Shown here: piece by piece, positions 35,970-45,432 of the stretch
Numbering within the stretch: position 1 is the stretch's first letter
How the letters are laid out: every line of letters starts with the position of its first letter
NCBI RefSeq assembly: GCF_030209435.1
Contig: NZ_JARVRX010000020.1
Coordinates: 62,001-126,000, forward strand
DNA from: Mycolicibacterium sp. lyk4-40-TYG-92
Lineage (GTDB): Bacteria; Actinomycetota; Actinomycetes; Mycobacteriales; Mycobacteriaceae
Direction of reading: 5' to 3'
Length of the DNA stretch: 64,000 nucleotides
Translations under genes and position numbers: made by a program
The notes under the pieces: generated by a model
What the model was told of the DNA's origin: nothing
Databases searched by the model: none
Seen by the model: only the letters and a program-made list of their open reading frames with translations

Positions 35970-37477
35970 AGCCCTTCCCAGACCGCACGGCGCGCCCGGT
36001 CCGGGTCATCGATGGTCTCATCGCGCATCGAGCCGATGACCCGCGTGGCCCGACGGTCGGTGTCGTACGTCGGCCAATTGGCCAGCGCCGCCGTCGCGAA
36101 GTCCAGCCAGGTGCGCTGCATACGCCGGCCGACCGACGGCTGCACCTGACGCCCGAGCGGATGCAGCATCCGCCCGAGGTACGAGCCGTAGCTGTGCTGG
36201 ATGTGCACGATCTCGCTGCCGTGCGTCGCGCCGAGTCCCAGCACTTTCAATGTCCACGTCGTGTGGTCGAATCGGTAGACATGTGTCGGCGCGTGCCCGC
36301 TGTAGGCGTCCGCGAAGGCCCATGTCGGGGCGCCGAACATGACGTCGGAGCCGATGGCGATCAGCGCTCGGCGCCGCGGATAGCTCGGATAGGCCTGCAG
36401 CACAGCATCTTTGGCGTCCGGCGCGACGCGCGCGAAGTAGTCGTCGACCATGGGCACGGTGGTGGGCAGCATCGGCGGCCTGCCCCAGGCGAACATCGAC
36501 GCCTCGCGGCTGTTGGTGCCGACGATCAACGGCACCTTGGCCACGGTCCCAGCCCGGGCGGCAAGCACCGGATGCACGGGCAGCAGGTCGACACCGTAGG
36601 TCAGTCCGTACGCCAGTCTGGGACTGTTGGCCGCACTCTCCCCCTGCAACTGTCCGGCGGCGCGACGCAGCTGGCGCTGCGGCAGTGCGGACAGCTCTTC
36701 TGGCATGACACCGAGCCTGCGCACGAACTCATGGGCCTGACGGGCCCTCGTCTCGCGATCGGCGATGAGCGGTAGCGCCGGGCTCTGCGCGATGGCCCGG
36801 CCGAACAAACCATCGGCCGCGGGACTGGCCAGCAACGCCAGCACCGACGTCGCACCCGCGGATTCGCCGAAGACGGTGACCTGGTCGGGATCGCCGCCGA
36901 ACGCGGCGATGTTGTCGCGCACCCATTGCAGTGCCGCGATCTGGTCCCGCAAACACAGGTTGTCGTCGAACCCCGGGCCAAGATCGCTGAGTTCGAAGCC
37001 GCCGAAAACGCCGAGCCGGTAGGTGACGTTGACGACCACCACGTTGCCGTTGGCTGCCAAGCGGGAACCGTTGTACAGCTGCAACTGGCCGGCGCCGAAC
37101 ACGAACGCGCCGCCAGGAATCCACACCATGACCGGCAGCGAGCCCGTCACATCGGGTGACCACACGGTCACGGTGAGGCAGGCCTCGTCGCGCATCTTGG
37201 GGTCGTCGCGCCCGCCGCCGACGAATGACTTGCCCTGTGGCGGCAGGGGCCCGTGGTCGATGGCGTCGCGAATACCGGACCATGGAATCAGCGGTTGCGG
37301 TCCGCGGAACCGCAGCCGCCCGACGGGCTGTTCGGCGTAGCCGACCCCCCGCCAGACGTGCACGCTGCCTTCGGTGGTGCCCCGCAGGGCGCCCGCGGCG
37401 GTGTGAACGATGGTCGAACGGTTGATGGTTTCGGGCTGGACGGCCACACCACCAATCCTAGTGTGGAAAGCTGACAT
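35957..37477 (-). CDS. Type-B carboxylesterase / lipase
   Basis: 506 residues of the carboxylesterase-type-B fold: oxyanion region PVMVWIPGGAFVFGAG, nucleophile elbow VTVFGESAGATSVLALL (GESAG) and a C-terminal catalytic-histidine region (GATHGSEIVHI). The start at 37477 is uncertain: an in-frame GTG 30 bases downstream begins VAVQPETINR. No signal peptide is visible, so a cytosolic esterase acting on lipid or drug esters is likely. Confidence 0.9.
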   Translation of the reverse strand: MSAFHTRIGGVAVQPETINRSTIVHTAAGALRGTTEGSVHVWRGVGYAEQPVGRLRFRGPQPLIPWSGIRDAIDHGPLPPQGKSFVGGGRDDPKMRDEACLTVTVWSPDVTGSLPVMVWIPGGAFVFGAGQLQLYNGSRLAANGNVVVVNVTYRLGVFGGFELSDLGPGFDDNLCLRDQIAALQWVRDNIAAFGGDPDQVTVFGESAGATSVLALLASPAADGLFGRAIAQSPALPLIADRETRARQAHEFVRRLGVMPEELSALPQRQLRRAAGQLQGESAANSPRLAYGLTYGVDLLPVHPVLAARAGTVAKVPLIVGTNSREASMFAWGRPPMLPTTVPMVDDYFARVAPDAKDAVLQAYPSYPRRRALIAIGSDVMFGAPTWAFADAYSGHAPTHVYRFDHTTWTLKVLGLGATHGSEIVHIQHSYGSYLGRMLHPLGRQVQPSVGRRMQRTWLDFATAALANWPTYDTDRRATRVIGSMRDETIDDPDRARRAVWEGLYEP

Positions 37478-37509
37478 CCAGTCGTATTCGAGGCCCGGAC
37501 GGAGCGGTG

Positions 37510-38400
37510 ATGTCCTTCAACGAAGGTATGCAGATCGACACGAGCAACACGTCGACCAGCGGGGGCGGTGGCTTCGGCGGCCGTGGCATCGCGATCGGCG
37601 GCGGCATGGGTGGCTTGGTGATCGTGGTCGTCGCGATGTTCCTGGGAGTGGATCCGAGTTCGATTCTCGGCCATCAGAGCCAGGCACCCCAGTCCAGCCA
37701 GGGGTCCAGCGCCTACGACCTGAGCAAGTGCAAGACCGGCGCGGACGCCAACAAATACCTGGAGTGCCGCATCGTGGCCACCGGCAACTCGGTGGACGGC
37801 GTGTGGTCGCAGCTACTGAAGGGCTACACGCCGCCGAAGATCCGGCTGTTCCGCGGTCAGGTCAACACCGCGTGCGGCCCTGCCGATACCTCGGTCGGCC
37901 CCTTCTACTGCCCCGGCGACAAAGTCGCTTACTTCGACACCAGCTTCTTCCAGACGCTCGTCGACCAATTCGGCTCCAGCGGTGGCCCTTTGGCACAGGA
38001 ATACGTGGTGGCCCACGAGTTCGGCCACCATGTGCAGAACCTGCTCGGCGACATCGGTAAGGCACAGCGCGGGCCGAAGGGCGCCGAGGGCAACAGCGTC
38101 CGCACTGAGCTGCAGGCCGACTGCTACGCCGGGGTGTGGGCGCACTACGCGTCGACGGTCAAGCAGAAGAGCACAGGCGTGCCGTTCCTGCAGCCGTTGA
38201 GCGACAAGGACATTGCCGACGCGCTGTCGGCGGCCGCGTCCGTCGGTGACGATCACATCCAGAAGCAGGCCACCGGGCGCGTCAACCCGGAGTCGTGGAC
38301 GCACGGCTCGTCGGCCGAGCGGCAGAAGTGGTTCACCACCGGCTACCAGACCGGTGACCCCAAGCAGTGCGACACCTACAACGCACAGGACCTCGGCTAG
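37510..38400 (+). CDS. Neutral zinc metallopeptidase, YpfJ family (Rv2575-like)
   Basis: 296 residues. A Gly-rich N terminus leads into one membrane helix (about 36-54, GGLVIVVVAMFLG), and the extracytoplasmic domain carries the zincin site VVAHEFGHHVQNLLG. Four cysteines are visible (SKCKTG, LECRI, TACGPADT, FYCPGD). I used the ATG at 37510 because Rv2575 begins MTFNEGMQ in the same way; a GTG at 37507 precedes it. Its stop shares CTAG with the HNH gene stop. Confidence 0.9.
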   Translation: MSFNEGMQIDTSNTSTSGGGGFGGRGIAIGGGMGGLVIVVVAMFLGVDPSSILGHQSQAPQSSQGSSAYDLSKCKTGADANKYLECRIVATGNSVDGVWSQLLKGYTPPKIRLFRGQVNTACGPADTSVGPFYCPGDKVAYFDTSFFQTLVDQFGSSGGPLAQEYVVAHEFGHHVQNLLGDIGKAQRGPKGAEGNSVRTELQADCYAGVWAHYASTVKQKSTGVPFLQPLSDKDIADALSAAASVGDDHIQKQATGRVNPESWTHGSSAERQKWFTTGYQTGDPKQCDTYNAQDLG

Positions 38401-39668
38401 GCCGCAGGGTTGATCCGCGTGATGTGGACATCGCGGGTGAAGATGCGTAATCCAACCGGTGTCGGTGGCGCGGTTGAGGTGTAGACCGCACCGGTCGGGG
38501 TGGTCAGTTCTACGGTGTGCCGGCCGTACCGGTCGTAACTGGCGGCGGCCCGCCAACCGGGTTCTTCCTTGACGTAATTGCAGTGCTCACACAACCCATC
38601 TCCGTTGTGGGCGCTGGTCGGCCCGTGATGGGCATGCGGCCGGACGTGGTCGATGTGCCGAATCCGCGCATTGCAGAACGGGGTCCGGCAGATCTGGTCC
38701 CGCAAACCGATGAACGTCGCGAGCGCCTTCGGAAACGCCCGCGCCGTCGACTCCATCGCCACCAGCTTGCTCGTCCCCGGCTGGGCGTACAGGCGCCGCA
38801 ACACCGCCCCGGCCTTGTCGTCAGCCGCCGCGACCAGCACCAGATCCCGCGCCACCGCCGCCGGCAGCGGCCCGTAACCCTCCAGGTGCGCGGGCGCCTC
38901 ACCCCCGGTCAGCAGCGTCTCATCCGAAAGCACCAGATTCACCGTCACCGGCACCGGCGACTCGACGGGATTGCGGCCGGTGACCCGCTCGGCCACCACA
39001 TCGGCCATCACCTGCGCACGGCTACGTTCCGAACCCGCCGCCACCGCCGATGCCGCCTCGCGTGCGAGTGTCTGGCGCACCAGCTGACCTTGGGCGGCCG
39101 GCAGCCGCACCGTCATCGACATCATGCCGTCAGAGTTCACCCGGAACCGCACATGCCGCGTCGCCTGCGCCCGCGTCATCTTCTCCAGCACGCTCTGCTG
39201 ATCCAACTCATAGGCGATCCGCGCGGCCTCCGCGGTGATCTCGGCGTTCCCCAACCCGGCCAACGGGCCCGGGTCGCTGCACAGGTCGGCATCCAGCAGC
39301 TGCCGATCCAACACCGACAGGCACGCTGCCTCTTTCGTGATCAGCTCGGCGCGGTGCTCGGACAACACTCCAGATTCCAACGCGGCCAGCGTGCACGGCA
39401 TATCCGCGACCAGGATGCGCGCCATCGCCATCAACCGCTCACCCTTGTGCGGGGACTCCTGCCGGGCCAACCCGACCTCCGAACCCAACGCCGCCCGCGA
39501 CACCCGCGGCCCACCCGCCCGCGCCGCCTCGACCCGCCGGGCTTCCAATGCCGCGGCCAGCCGCGCCTGCTCGGCTGCCGCAGCCGACTTTCCGCGTTCG
39601 AGCTCGGCCATGCGACCCAACATCGCCGCGTCATCGGCGTCGGGACCCAGCACCATACCTTCGCTCAT
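38397..39668 (-). CDS. DUF222 / HNH endonuclease-domain protein (13E12 repeat family)
   Basis: 423 residues. DUF222 (about 1-310) contains the stretches LSEHRAELITKEAACLS and LPAAQGQLVRQTLAREA. The C-terminal HNH domain reads CRTPFCNARIRHIDHVRPHAHHGPTS...NGDGLCEHCNYVKEEPGW, with two Cys pairs and the H-N-H residues. This is the REP13E12-like family, repeated in mycobacterial genomes. The ATG at 39668 lies 7 bases after a TATATT -10 element (39676-39681) and lacks a ribosome-binding site, so the mRNA is probably leaderless. Confidence 0.88.
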   Translation of the reverse strand: MSEGMVLGPDADDAAMLGRMAELERGKSAAAAEQARLAAALEARRVEAARAGGPRVSRAALGSEVGLARQESPHKGERLMAMARILVADMPCTLAALESGVLSEHRAELITKEAACLSVLDRQLLDADLCSDPGPLAGLGNAEITAEAARIAYELDQQSVLEKMTRAQATRHVRFRVNSDGMMSMTVRLPAAQGQLVRQTLAREAASAVAAGSERSRAQVMADVVAERVTGRNPVESPVPVTVNLVLSDETLLTGGEAPAHLEGYGPLPAAVARDLVLVAAADDKAGAVLRRLYAQPGTSKLVAMESTARAFPKALATFIGLRDQICRTPFCNARIRHIDHVRPHAHHGPTSAHNGDGLCEHCNYVKEEPGWRAAASYDRYGRHTVELTTPTGAVYTSTAPPTPVGLRIFTRDVHITRINPAA

Positions 39669-39729
39669 ACGTTCGAATATACACCCGACCTCCGACGTGC
39701 ACCACCACCGAAACCGGTTTCCCGATTCG

Positions 39730-39759
39730 TTGACCACTTTGAACAAATTTCGTTAATGT
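39730..39759 (+). promoter_or_regulatory. Leaderless promoter of the first TetR gene
   Basis: TTGACC (39730-39735) and TAATGT (39754-39759, matching the mycobacterial TANNNT -10) are spaced 18 bases apart. The ATG at 39766 is 7 bases past the -10, where transcription should begin, so the mRNA likely starts with ATG. It is back to back with the HNH-gene promoter. Confidence 0.6.
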
Positions 39760-39765
39760 GTGCAA

Positions 39766-40365
39766 ATGCCCGCCAAGCCGCCGACGCCGCGCACCATCTC
39801 GCCGGCCCTACTGGAAGCCACCGCGGAGACGCTCCATCGTTTGGGCCCAAGGCAATTCAGCCTCACCGCAGTGTCCGAGGCCGCCGGTGTCTCGCGCGGC
39901 ACGATCTACAACGCACTCGGCGGTCGTGACCACGCCATCAGCGTCGCGCTGGACCATCTGGCGTCCAAGTTCGTCGACGGCATGGCCGCCGAGATCGACA
40001 AGCAATCGACGCTGGCCGACCAGGTGGCCGCTGCCGCCGTCCTGATCTGCGCGCACCGGCAGAGCTCGCCCTCGGCGCCGCAGAAGGGCATCAACGAGGG
40101 CATCGTCGTCCTGCTGTTGCGCAACATCGGCGAAGACCTCATGAAGCGCGCCGTCGAGCTCTGGAAGCCGCGCGTCAAGGCCGCGCAACGCGACGGTGAG
40201 GTCGGCGCCGGCGTCGACCCGGCGCGCGCCGGCGAATGGATCGTCCGGGTGCTGCTGAGCTTCGAACTTCTCCCACCCATCGGAGTCAACCTCGACAATC
40301 CGCGCGCCATCCGGCGCTTCGTCACCGACCACATCATCAATGGACTCAACGGAGAGGCAGCATGA
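39766..40365 (+). CDS. TetR-family regulator of the monooxygenase cluster
   Basis: 199 residues. N-terminal HTH: SPALLEATAETLHRLGPRQFSLTAVSEAAGVSRGTIYNALGGRD; helical ligand-binding C-terminal domain. ATG at 39766; a GTG at 39760 is also in frame. Its TGA overlaps the monooxygenase ATG, so it is co-transcribed with the genes it probably controls. Confidence 0.88.
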   Translation: MPAKPPTPRTISPALLEATAETLHRLGPRQFSLTAVSEAAGVSRGTIYNALGGRDHAISVALDHLASKFVDGMAAEIDKQSTLADQVAAAAVLICAHRQSSPSAPQKGINEGIVVLLLRNIGEDLMKRAVELWKPRVKAAQRDGEVGAGVDPARAGEWIVRVLLSFELLPPIGVNLDNPRAIRRFVTDHIINGLNGEAA

Positions 40366-41924
40366 CCACACCCGACCACGAAGTGGTCATCATCGGCGCC
40401 GGGCCGGGCGGCATCGCTTCCGCTCACCTGTTGCAACAGAAAGGGATTCACGACTTCGTCATCGTCGACCGGGGTGACGACTTCGGTGGCACCTGGCGCG
40501 ACAACCACTATCCCGGGCTCGCCGTCGACATCCCGTCGTTGTGGTACCAGCTGTCCTTCGCGCCCAACCCCAACTGGTCCCGGTTCTTCGCGCCCGGCCC
40601 GGAGATCTACGCCTACCTGCGCGATACCGCCGACAAGCTCGGCCTGCGACCGCATCTGCGCACCGGCTCCGAGGTAGTGCGCCAGCAATGGGACGACGAC
40701 GCCGGCCTGTGGCGGCTGTCCATCCGCAACCAGCCGGACGTGACGGCGCGGTTCCTGATCAGCTCGGTAGGCGGCTACGTCAACGCCAAGAACGTCGTCG
40801 ACATCGACGGCATCGAGGACTTCGAGGGCACCATCCTGCGCCCCAACGCCTGGGACGACGACTACGACGTCCGCGGCAAGCGCGTAGCGGTGATCGGAAC
40901 GGGCTCCAGCGGCGTTCAGATCACCGGGGCACTGTCCGGGGTCGCCGCCAATCTCGATGTCTATCAACGCACTCCGGCCTGGGTGCTACCCAAGGTCGAC
41001 TTCGACATCCCGCCGTGGCTGCGAGTCCTGCTCAAGGTTCCGGGCTTTGTCAGCGCGGTCAACGTCTTCGGCCGCCTCCTGATGGACGCGGCGATGGTCG
41101 CGCCGATCATCCACGTCTTCTCCCGACTGCCCCGCAGGGTGCTGACCAAGCTCATGCCCTTGTATGACGGCCACAGCCGCAACCTCTACCGTCTGCTGCT
41201 GCGTTCCACCGTGCAGGACCCGGCCACCCGCAAGGCGCTGCTGCCCCGCTACGGAATCATGGCCAAACGCCCGGTGATCTCCAGTGATTTCCTACCGGCG
41301 CTCAATCACCCCGACACGCACCTGATCACCACGCCCATCGAGCGGATCACCCGCGACGGCGTCCGCACCGCCGACGGCATGGACCACCCGGCCGACCTGC
41401 TGGTCACCGCCACCGGCTACGAGCTGTGGACCGACCCGGAAACCTACCGCCCTGGAACCATCATGGGCTCCAACGGTTTCGACCTCGCCGAGTACTACCG
41501 CGCCCACGGCCTGCACGCCTATGCCGGCTCGGCCCATCCCCGACTGCCGAACCGCTGGGAGATCGTCGGCCCGCTCGGGTTCGTCGGGTTCGCATGGATG
41601 GACTACGTCGAAACCGTTGCCGCCCATGCCGTTCGGATGATCGACGAGGCCCGCCGGCGGGCCGATGCGCCCATCGCGGCGGTGAGCAATGAGGCGTTCC
41701 ACAAATGGAATGCGCTGATGGACCGGCGCGGCCGCACCGCGCACACCTACTACACCCGGAAATCAGAGCTGCGCACCTATTTCGTCAACTCGCAGCACGA
41801 AACCCCCTACTACCGACCGCAGACCATCACCGGTGCAAGGATTTTCGCGCGGCGCTCGCCGCTCACGGACTACCAGTTCAGCGATGTCCACGCAGCCACG
41901 ATCAGTGAGGAACTGAGCGCATGA
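40362..41924 (+). CDS. Flavin-containing monooxygenase, Baeyer-Villiger type
   Basis: 520 residues. FAD motif GAGPGGIASAHLLQ (about 14-19), DDFGGTWRDNHYPGLAVDIPS, a fingerprint-like FEGTILRPNAWDDDYDV near 159, and NADPH motif GTGSSGVQ near 178. BVMOs insert oxygen next to a carbonyl to make esters or lactones. In the FxGxxxHxxxW fingerprint the His is replaced by Arg. It sits between TetR and the mycofactocin SDR with 4-base ATGA overlaps on both sides. The substrate is not known. Confidence 0.88.
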   Translation: MTTPDHEVVIIGAGPGGIASAHLLQQKGIHDFVIVDRGDDFGGTWRDNHYPGLAVDIPSLWYQLSFAPNPNWSRFFAPGPEIYAYLRDTADKLGLRPHLRTGSEVVRQQWDDDAGLWRLSIRNQPDVTARFLISSVGGYVNAKNVVDIDGIEDFEGTILRPNAWDDDYDVRGKRVAVIGTGSSGVQITGALSGVAANLDVYQRTPAWVLPKVDFDIPPWLRVLLKVPGFVSAVNVFGRLLMDAAMVAPIIHVFSRLPRRVLTKLMPLYDGHSRNLYRLLLRSTVQDPATRKALLPRYGIMAKRPVISSDFLPALNHPDTHLITTPIERITRDGVRTADGMDHPADLLVTATGYELWTDPETYRPGTIMGSNGFDLAEYYRAHGLHAYAGSAHPRLPNRWEIVGPLGFVGFAWMDYVETVAAHAVRMIDEARRRADAPIAAVSNEAFHKWNALMDRRGRTAHTYYTRKSELRTYFVNSQHETPYYRPQTITGARIFARRSPLTDYQFSDVHAATISEELSA

Positions 41925-42742
41925 TCGATCAACCACTGGCCGGCAAGGTCGCGTTCGTCACCGGCGCCGCTCGGGGACAGGGCCGTTCGCACTGCGTCCG
42001 CCTGGCGCGCGCCGGGGCCGACATCGTCGCGATCGACGCCTGCGCGCCCGTGGCGGAGGCCAACGGGTACGCGCCCGCCACCCCCGCAGATCTGTCCGAG
42101 ACGGTGAATCTCGTCGAAGGTGAAGGCCGCAAGATCTACGCCAAGCAGGTCGATGTCCGGGACGCCGACGGTCAGCAGCGCGTGGTCACCGAGACCATCG
42201 AACAGTTCGGCCGCCTGGACATCGTGGTCGCCAACGCGGGAGTGCTGAACTGGGGGCGGCTCTGGGAGATTTCCCGGCAGCAGTGGCAGGACACCCTGGA
42301 CATCAACCTGACCGGGGTGTGGAACACCATCCGGGCTGTGGTGCCGGCGATGATCGAGGCCGGCAACGGTGGGTCGATCATCGCCACCAGTTCGGCAGCC
42401 GGGATCAAGGCCGTGCCGGGCTGCGGGCACTACTGCGCCAGCAAGTTCGGCGTGGTGGGCATGATCAACGCGCTGGCCGTCGAGCTGGGCGAGTTCGGCA
42501 TCCGCGTGAATTCGATACACCCCTACGGCACCGACACCCCGATGGGCAACGACGTGTCGATGTACCAGGTCCTGCAGGACCATCCGCAGTACATCCACAG
42601 CTTCTCCCCCGGCGCGCTGCCGACGGATTCGCTGATCAAGCCCGACCAGATCTCCGACATCGTGGTGTGGTTGGCGAGCGACGCATCGTCGTTGGTGACG
42701 GCTGCGCAAATACCCGCAGACAAGGGTTATCTCAAGATCTGA
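41921..42742 (+). CDS. Mycofactocin-coupled short-chain dehydrogenase/reductase
   Basis: 273 residues. SDR fold with TGAARGQGRSHCVRLARAGADIVAID, the mycofactocin-SDR-type N terminus; NAG in VANAGVLN, catalytic serine in IATSSAAG, and YxxxK in HYCASKFG. It oxidises a secondary alcohol to a ketone while keeping its NAD tightly bound and using mycofactocin as electron carrier, which would feed the neighbouring monooxygenase. Overlaps the monooxygenase by ATGA. Confidence 0.9.
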   Translation: MIDQPLAGKVAFVTGAARGQGRSHCVRLARAGADIVAIDACAPVAEANGYAPATPADLSETVNLVEGEGRKIYAKQVDVRDADGQQRVVTETIEQFGRLDIVVANAGVLNWGRLWEISRQQWQDTLDINLTGVWNTIRAVVPAMIEAGNGGSIIATSSAAGIKAVPGCGHYCASKFGVVGMINALAVELGEFGIRVNSIHPYGTDTPMGNDVSMYQVLQDHPQYIHSFSPGALPTDSLIKPDQISDIVVWLASDASSLVTAAQIPADKGYLKI

Positions 42743-42761
42743 CCGGGTAACCTCAGTCGCC

Positions 42762-43379
42762 ATGGCGAAGTCGAACGCCGAGGTGGCAAACAACAGTTCG
42801 GACGCGCAGGCGCGCGCCACGCAGTTCATGCGCTCGGCCCTCGACATCCTCGGCGAAACCGGCCGCACGGAGTTCACGGTGCTTCAGGTCGTGGAACGGT
42901 CGAAGACGTCGTTGCGGGCCTTCTATCAGCACTTCGCCACCAAGGACGAGCTGGTGCTGGCGTTGATCGACGCGATGCTGACCGAGTTCACCACGACGTG
43001 GCAGGCCGAGGCGGCCGGGCTGAGCCCCGCGGACGCGCTGCGTGAGCTGGTCGACCGCATCTGCGTGCCGCCCGCGTCCAGCACCCAGGACAGCATCAAT
43101 CGTGGGCTGACCTTCTACCACGACCGTCTGGCCGAAACGATGCCGGACGACTACGGCAGGGTGCTGACACCGTTGCACGCGCTCATCGTCGACATCGTCG
43201 AACGCGGCATGGCCGACGGCACATTTGCACCCGGCCTCGATGTCGAAGCCACCGCGGCCCTCGTCATGCAGACGATCTTCGGTGCCCTGCGGCTGCGCGC
43301 ACTCGGACCGGGCCTCGACCTCACCCCGATCGGCAGCGAGCGCATCTACGCGTTCTGCCTGCGCGCGTTGGAGAATTGA
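42762..43379 (+). CDS. TetR-family regulator (second in cluster)
   Basis: 205 residues. HTH region ALDILGETGRTEFTVLQVVERSKTSLRAFYQHFATKDELVLAL; the rest is a helical ligand domain. 19 bases after the SDR stop, and its TGA overlaps the ATG of the alcohol dehydrogenase, so it is part of the operon. Two TetR genes in one operon point to two inducers or a swap of regulators. Confidence 0.87.
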   Translation: MAKSNAEVANNSSDAQARATQFMRSALDILGETGRTEFTVLQVVERSKTSLRAFYQHFATKDELVLALIDAMLTEFTTTWQAEAAGLSPADALRELVDRICVPPASSTQDSINRGLTFYHDRLAETMPDDYGRVLTPLHALIVDIVERGMADGTFAPGLDVEATAALVMQTIFGALRLRALGPGLDLTPIGSERIYAFCLRALEN

Positions 43380-44398
43380 TGACTTCTGGGCGCATGCGCG
43401 CATGGCGAGTGAGTGAGCCCGCGCCGATCGAGCGCGGTCCACTCGAATTCGGCTCCATCGATGTCCCGGTGCCCGGCGACGGTGACGTGCTCATCGCCGT
43501 ACGCGCGTGCGGCGTGTGTCGCACGGACCTCCACATCGCCGAGGGCGACCTGCCGGTCCACCGACCGCTCGTCATCCCGGGCCATGAAGTGGTGGGCGAA
43601 GTTGTGGCGGTCGGCGAACACACCGAGGCTCAGCTCGCCGTCGGTGATCGGGTCGGGGTGGCCTGGCTCCGCCACACCTGCGGCAGCTGCCGATTCTGCC
43701 GCCGGGGCGCGGAGAACCTCTGCCCGCATTCTCGCTATACGGGCTGGGACGCCGACGGCGGTTACGCCGAATTCGTCACGGCACCAGCCGATTACGTCCA
43801 CCGGTTGCCTGCGGGGTACACCGATGCCGAGCTGGCCCCGCTACTGTGCGCGGGCATCATCGGCTATCGGTCGTTGCTCCGGGCCGACCTGCCGGCCGGT
43901 GGCCGGCTCGGCATCTACGGTTTCGGCGGCAGTGCCCACATCACCGCCCAGGTGGCGCTCGCCCAGGGTGCCGAGGTGCACGTCATGACCCGGGGCGAGG
44001 CCGCTCGGCAACTCGCGCTCGATCTCGGCGCCGCCTCGGCCCAGGGCGCCACGACCCGGCCGCCGGTCGCCCTCGACGCCGCGATCCTGTTCGCGCCGGT
44101 GGGTGATCTGGTATTGCCGGCGCTCGAAGCCCTCGATCGTGGCGGCACACTGGCGATCGCCGGTATTCATCTCAGTGACATCCCCGCGCTGAACTACCAG
44201 CGGCACCTGTTCCAGGAACGCCAGGTGCGGTCGGTGGCATCGAACACCCGCGCCGATGCCCGGGAATTCCTGGCGTTCGCCGGCACCCACCACATCGACG
44301 TCACCGCCCCGATCTACCCCCTGGATCAGGCTGACCGTGCCCTGGGGGATCTGGCGGCGGGACGAATCTCGGGCGCCGCGGTACTGCACGTCGGCTGA
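43379..44398 (+). CDS. Zinc-dependent alcohol dehydrogenase (MDR/AdhA type)
   Basis: 339 residues. Catalytic zinc ligands in ACGVCRTDLHIAEGD (Cys), GHEVVGEVV (His) and a downstream cysteine; structural zinc cluster HTCGSCRFCRRGAENLCPHSRYTGW (four Cys). The NAD Rossmann is around YGFGGSAHIT. It resembles mycobacterial AdhA. ATG at 43379 overlaps the TetR stop; a TTG 3 bases upstream is also possible. It ends 1 base before the convergent radical-SAM stop. Confidence 0.9.
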   Translation: MTSGRMRAWRVSEPAPIERGPLEFGSIDVPVPGDGDVLIAVRACGVCRTDLHIAEGDLPVHRPLVIPGHEVVGEVVAVGEHTEAQLAVGDRVGVAWLRHTCGSCRFCRRGAENLCPHSRYTGWDADGGYAEFVTAPADYVHRLPAGYTDAELAPLLCAGIIGYRSLLRADLPAGGRLGIYGFGGSAHITAQVALAQGAEVHVMTRGEAARQLALDLGAASAQGATTRPPVALDAAILFAPVGDLVLPALEALDRGGTLAIAGIHLSDIPALNYQRHLFQERQVRSVASNTRADAREFLAFAGTHHIDVTAPIYPLDQADRALGDLAAGRISGAAVLHVG

Positions 44399-44399
44399 C

Positions 44400-45425
44400 T
44401 CAGAACAACGCAGGCTGCACCGCCCCGGCGGACACTGCCGCCGGGGCGGTACGCACGGTGTCAAGTCTGTTCGCTCTGCCGCCGAGGCCGTATCGCGCCA
44501 CCAGCGGCGCCACCCGATTGCGCAGCTTCTCGCGGTATTCCGGGCCGAGATACGCACCGCGGCCATACAACTCGCGATATCTGGGCAGCAGCTCGGGATG
44601 CGTCGAGCCCAACCACGCGAGGAACCAGCCACGGGTCGCGCCACGCAGATGCAACCCGAAGACCGTCACCCCAGTGGCACCGGCCGCCGCGATCCGCGAC
44701 AGCAGCGCCTCCAGATGTGCCTCCGAGTCGGTCAGGTACGGCAACACCGGCGCCACCATCACGTGGCAATCGAGGCCCGCCTGCGTGATCGCCGAGATGA
44801 GCTCCAAACGCGCGGCCGGTGTCGGGGTCCCGGGTTCCACCGACCGATGCAGGTCCGGGTCCAGCATCGCCAGCGACACCGCGACGCTGACCCCGACCCG
44901 GGTACCCGCGTCGACGATCAGCGGCAGGTCGCGGCGCAGCAGCGTGCCCTTGGTCAGGATCGAGAACGGCGTCCCCGAATCCGTCAGGGCCGCAATGATT
45001 CCCGGCATCAGCGCGTATCGGCCCTCGGCTCGCTGGTATGGATCGGTGTTGGTGCCCAGCGCGACCGCGTCGCGCGTCCACGAGCGCCGAAAGAGCTCCC
45101 GCCGCAACACTTCCGCGACGTTCGTCTTCACCACGAGTTCACGATCGAAATCGTTTCCGGAGTCGAAGTCCAGATACTCATGTGTCGGCCGGGCAAAGCA
45201 GTAACGGCACGCGTGCGAGCATCCGCGATAGGCGTTGACGGTGTACCGGAACGGGAGATTCGACGCTTCCGGCACCTTGTTCAGCGCCGACTTGCAGAGC
45301 ACCTCGTGGAACGTGATGCCGTCGAACTTGGGGACCCGGACGCTGCGGACCAGCCCGAGCCGTTCAAGACCCGGTAGGGCCCCGTCCGCTTCGGCCCGCG
45401 CCACCGCCTGCCCATCCCACCGCAC
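44400..45425 (-). CDS. Rv2578c-family radical SAM protein, SOS-regulated
   Basis: 341 residues. [4Fe-4S]/SAM motif CX3CX2C at C69, C73 and C76 (GCSHACRYCFAR), later YLDFDSGNDFDRELVVKTN and VALGTNTDPYQ as in SplB-like radical-SAM enzymes. The family has been linked to DNA repair because of this likeness and its SOS regulation; the reaction is not known. GTG start at 45425, 8 bases downstream of a perfect SOS box. Confidence 0.9.
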   Translation of the reverse strand: MRWDGQAVARAEADGALPGLERLGLVRSVRVPKFDGITFHEVLCKSALNKVPEASNLPFRYTVNAYRGCSHACRYCFARPTHEYLDFDSGNDFDRELVVKTNVAEVLRRELFRRSWTRDAVALGTNTDPYQRAEGRYALMPGIIAALTDSGTPFSILTKGTLLRRDLPLIVDAGTRVGVSVAVSLAMLDPDLHRSVEPGTPTPAARLELISAITQAGLDCHVMVAPVLPYLTDSEAHLEALLSRIAAAGATGVTVFGLHLRGATRGWFLAWLGSTHPELLPRYRELYGRGAYLGPEYREKLRNRVAPLVARYGLGGRANRLDTVRTAPAAVSAGAVQPALF

Positions 45426-45432
45426 ACTTTAT

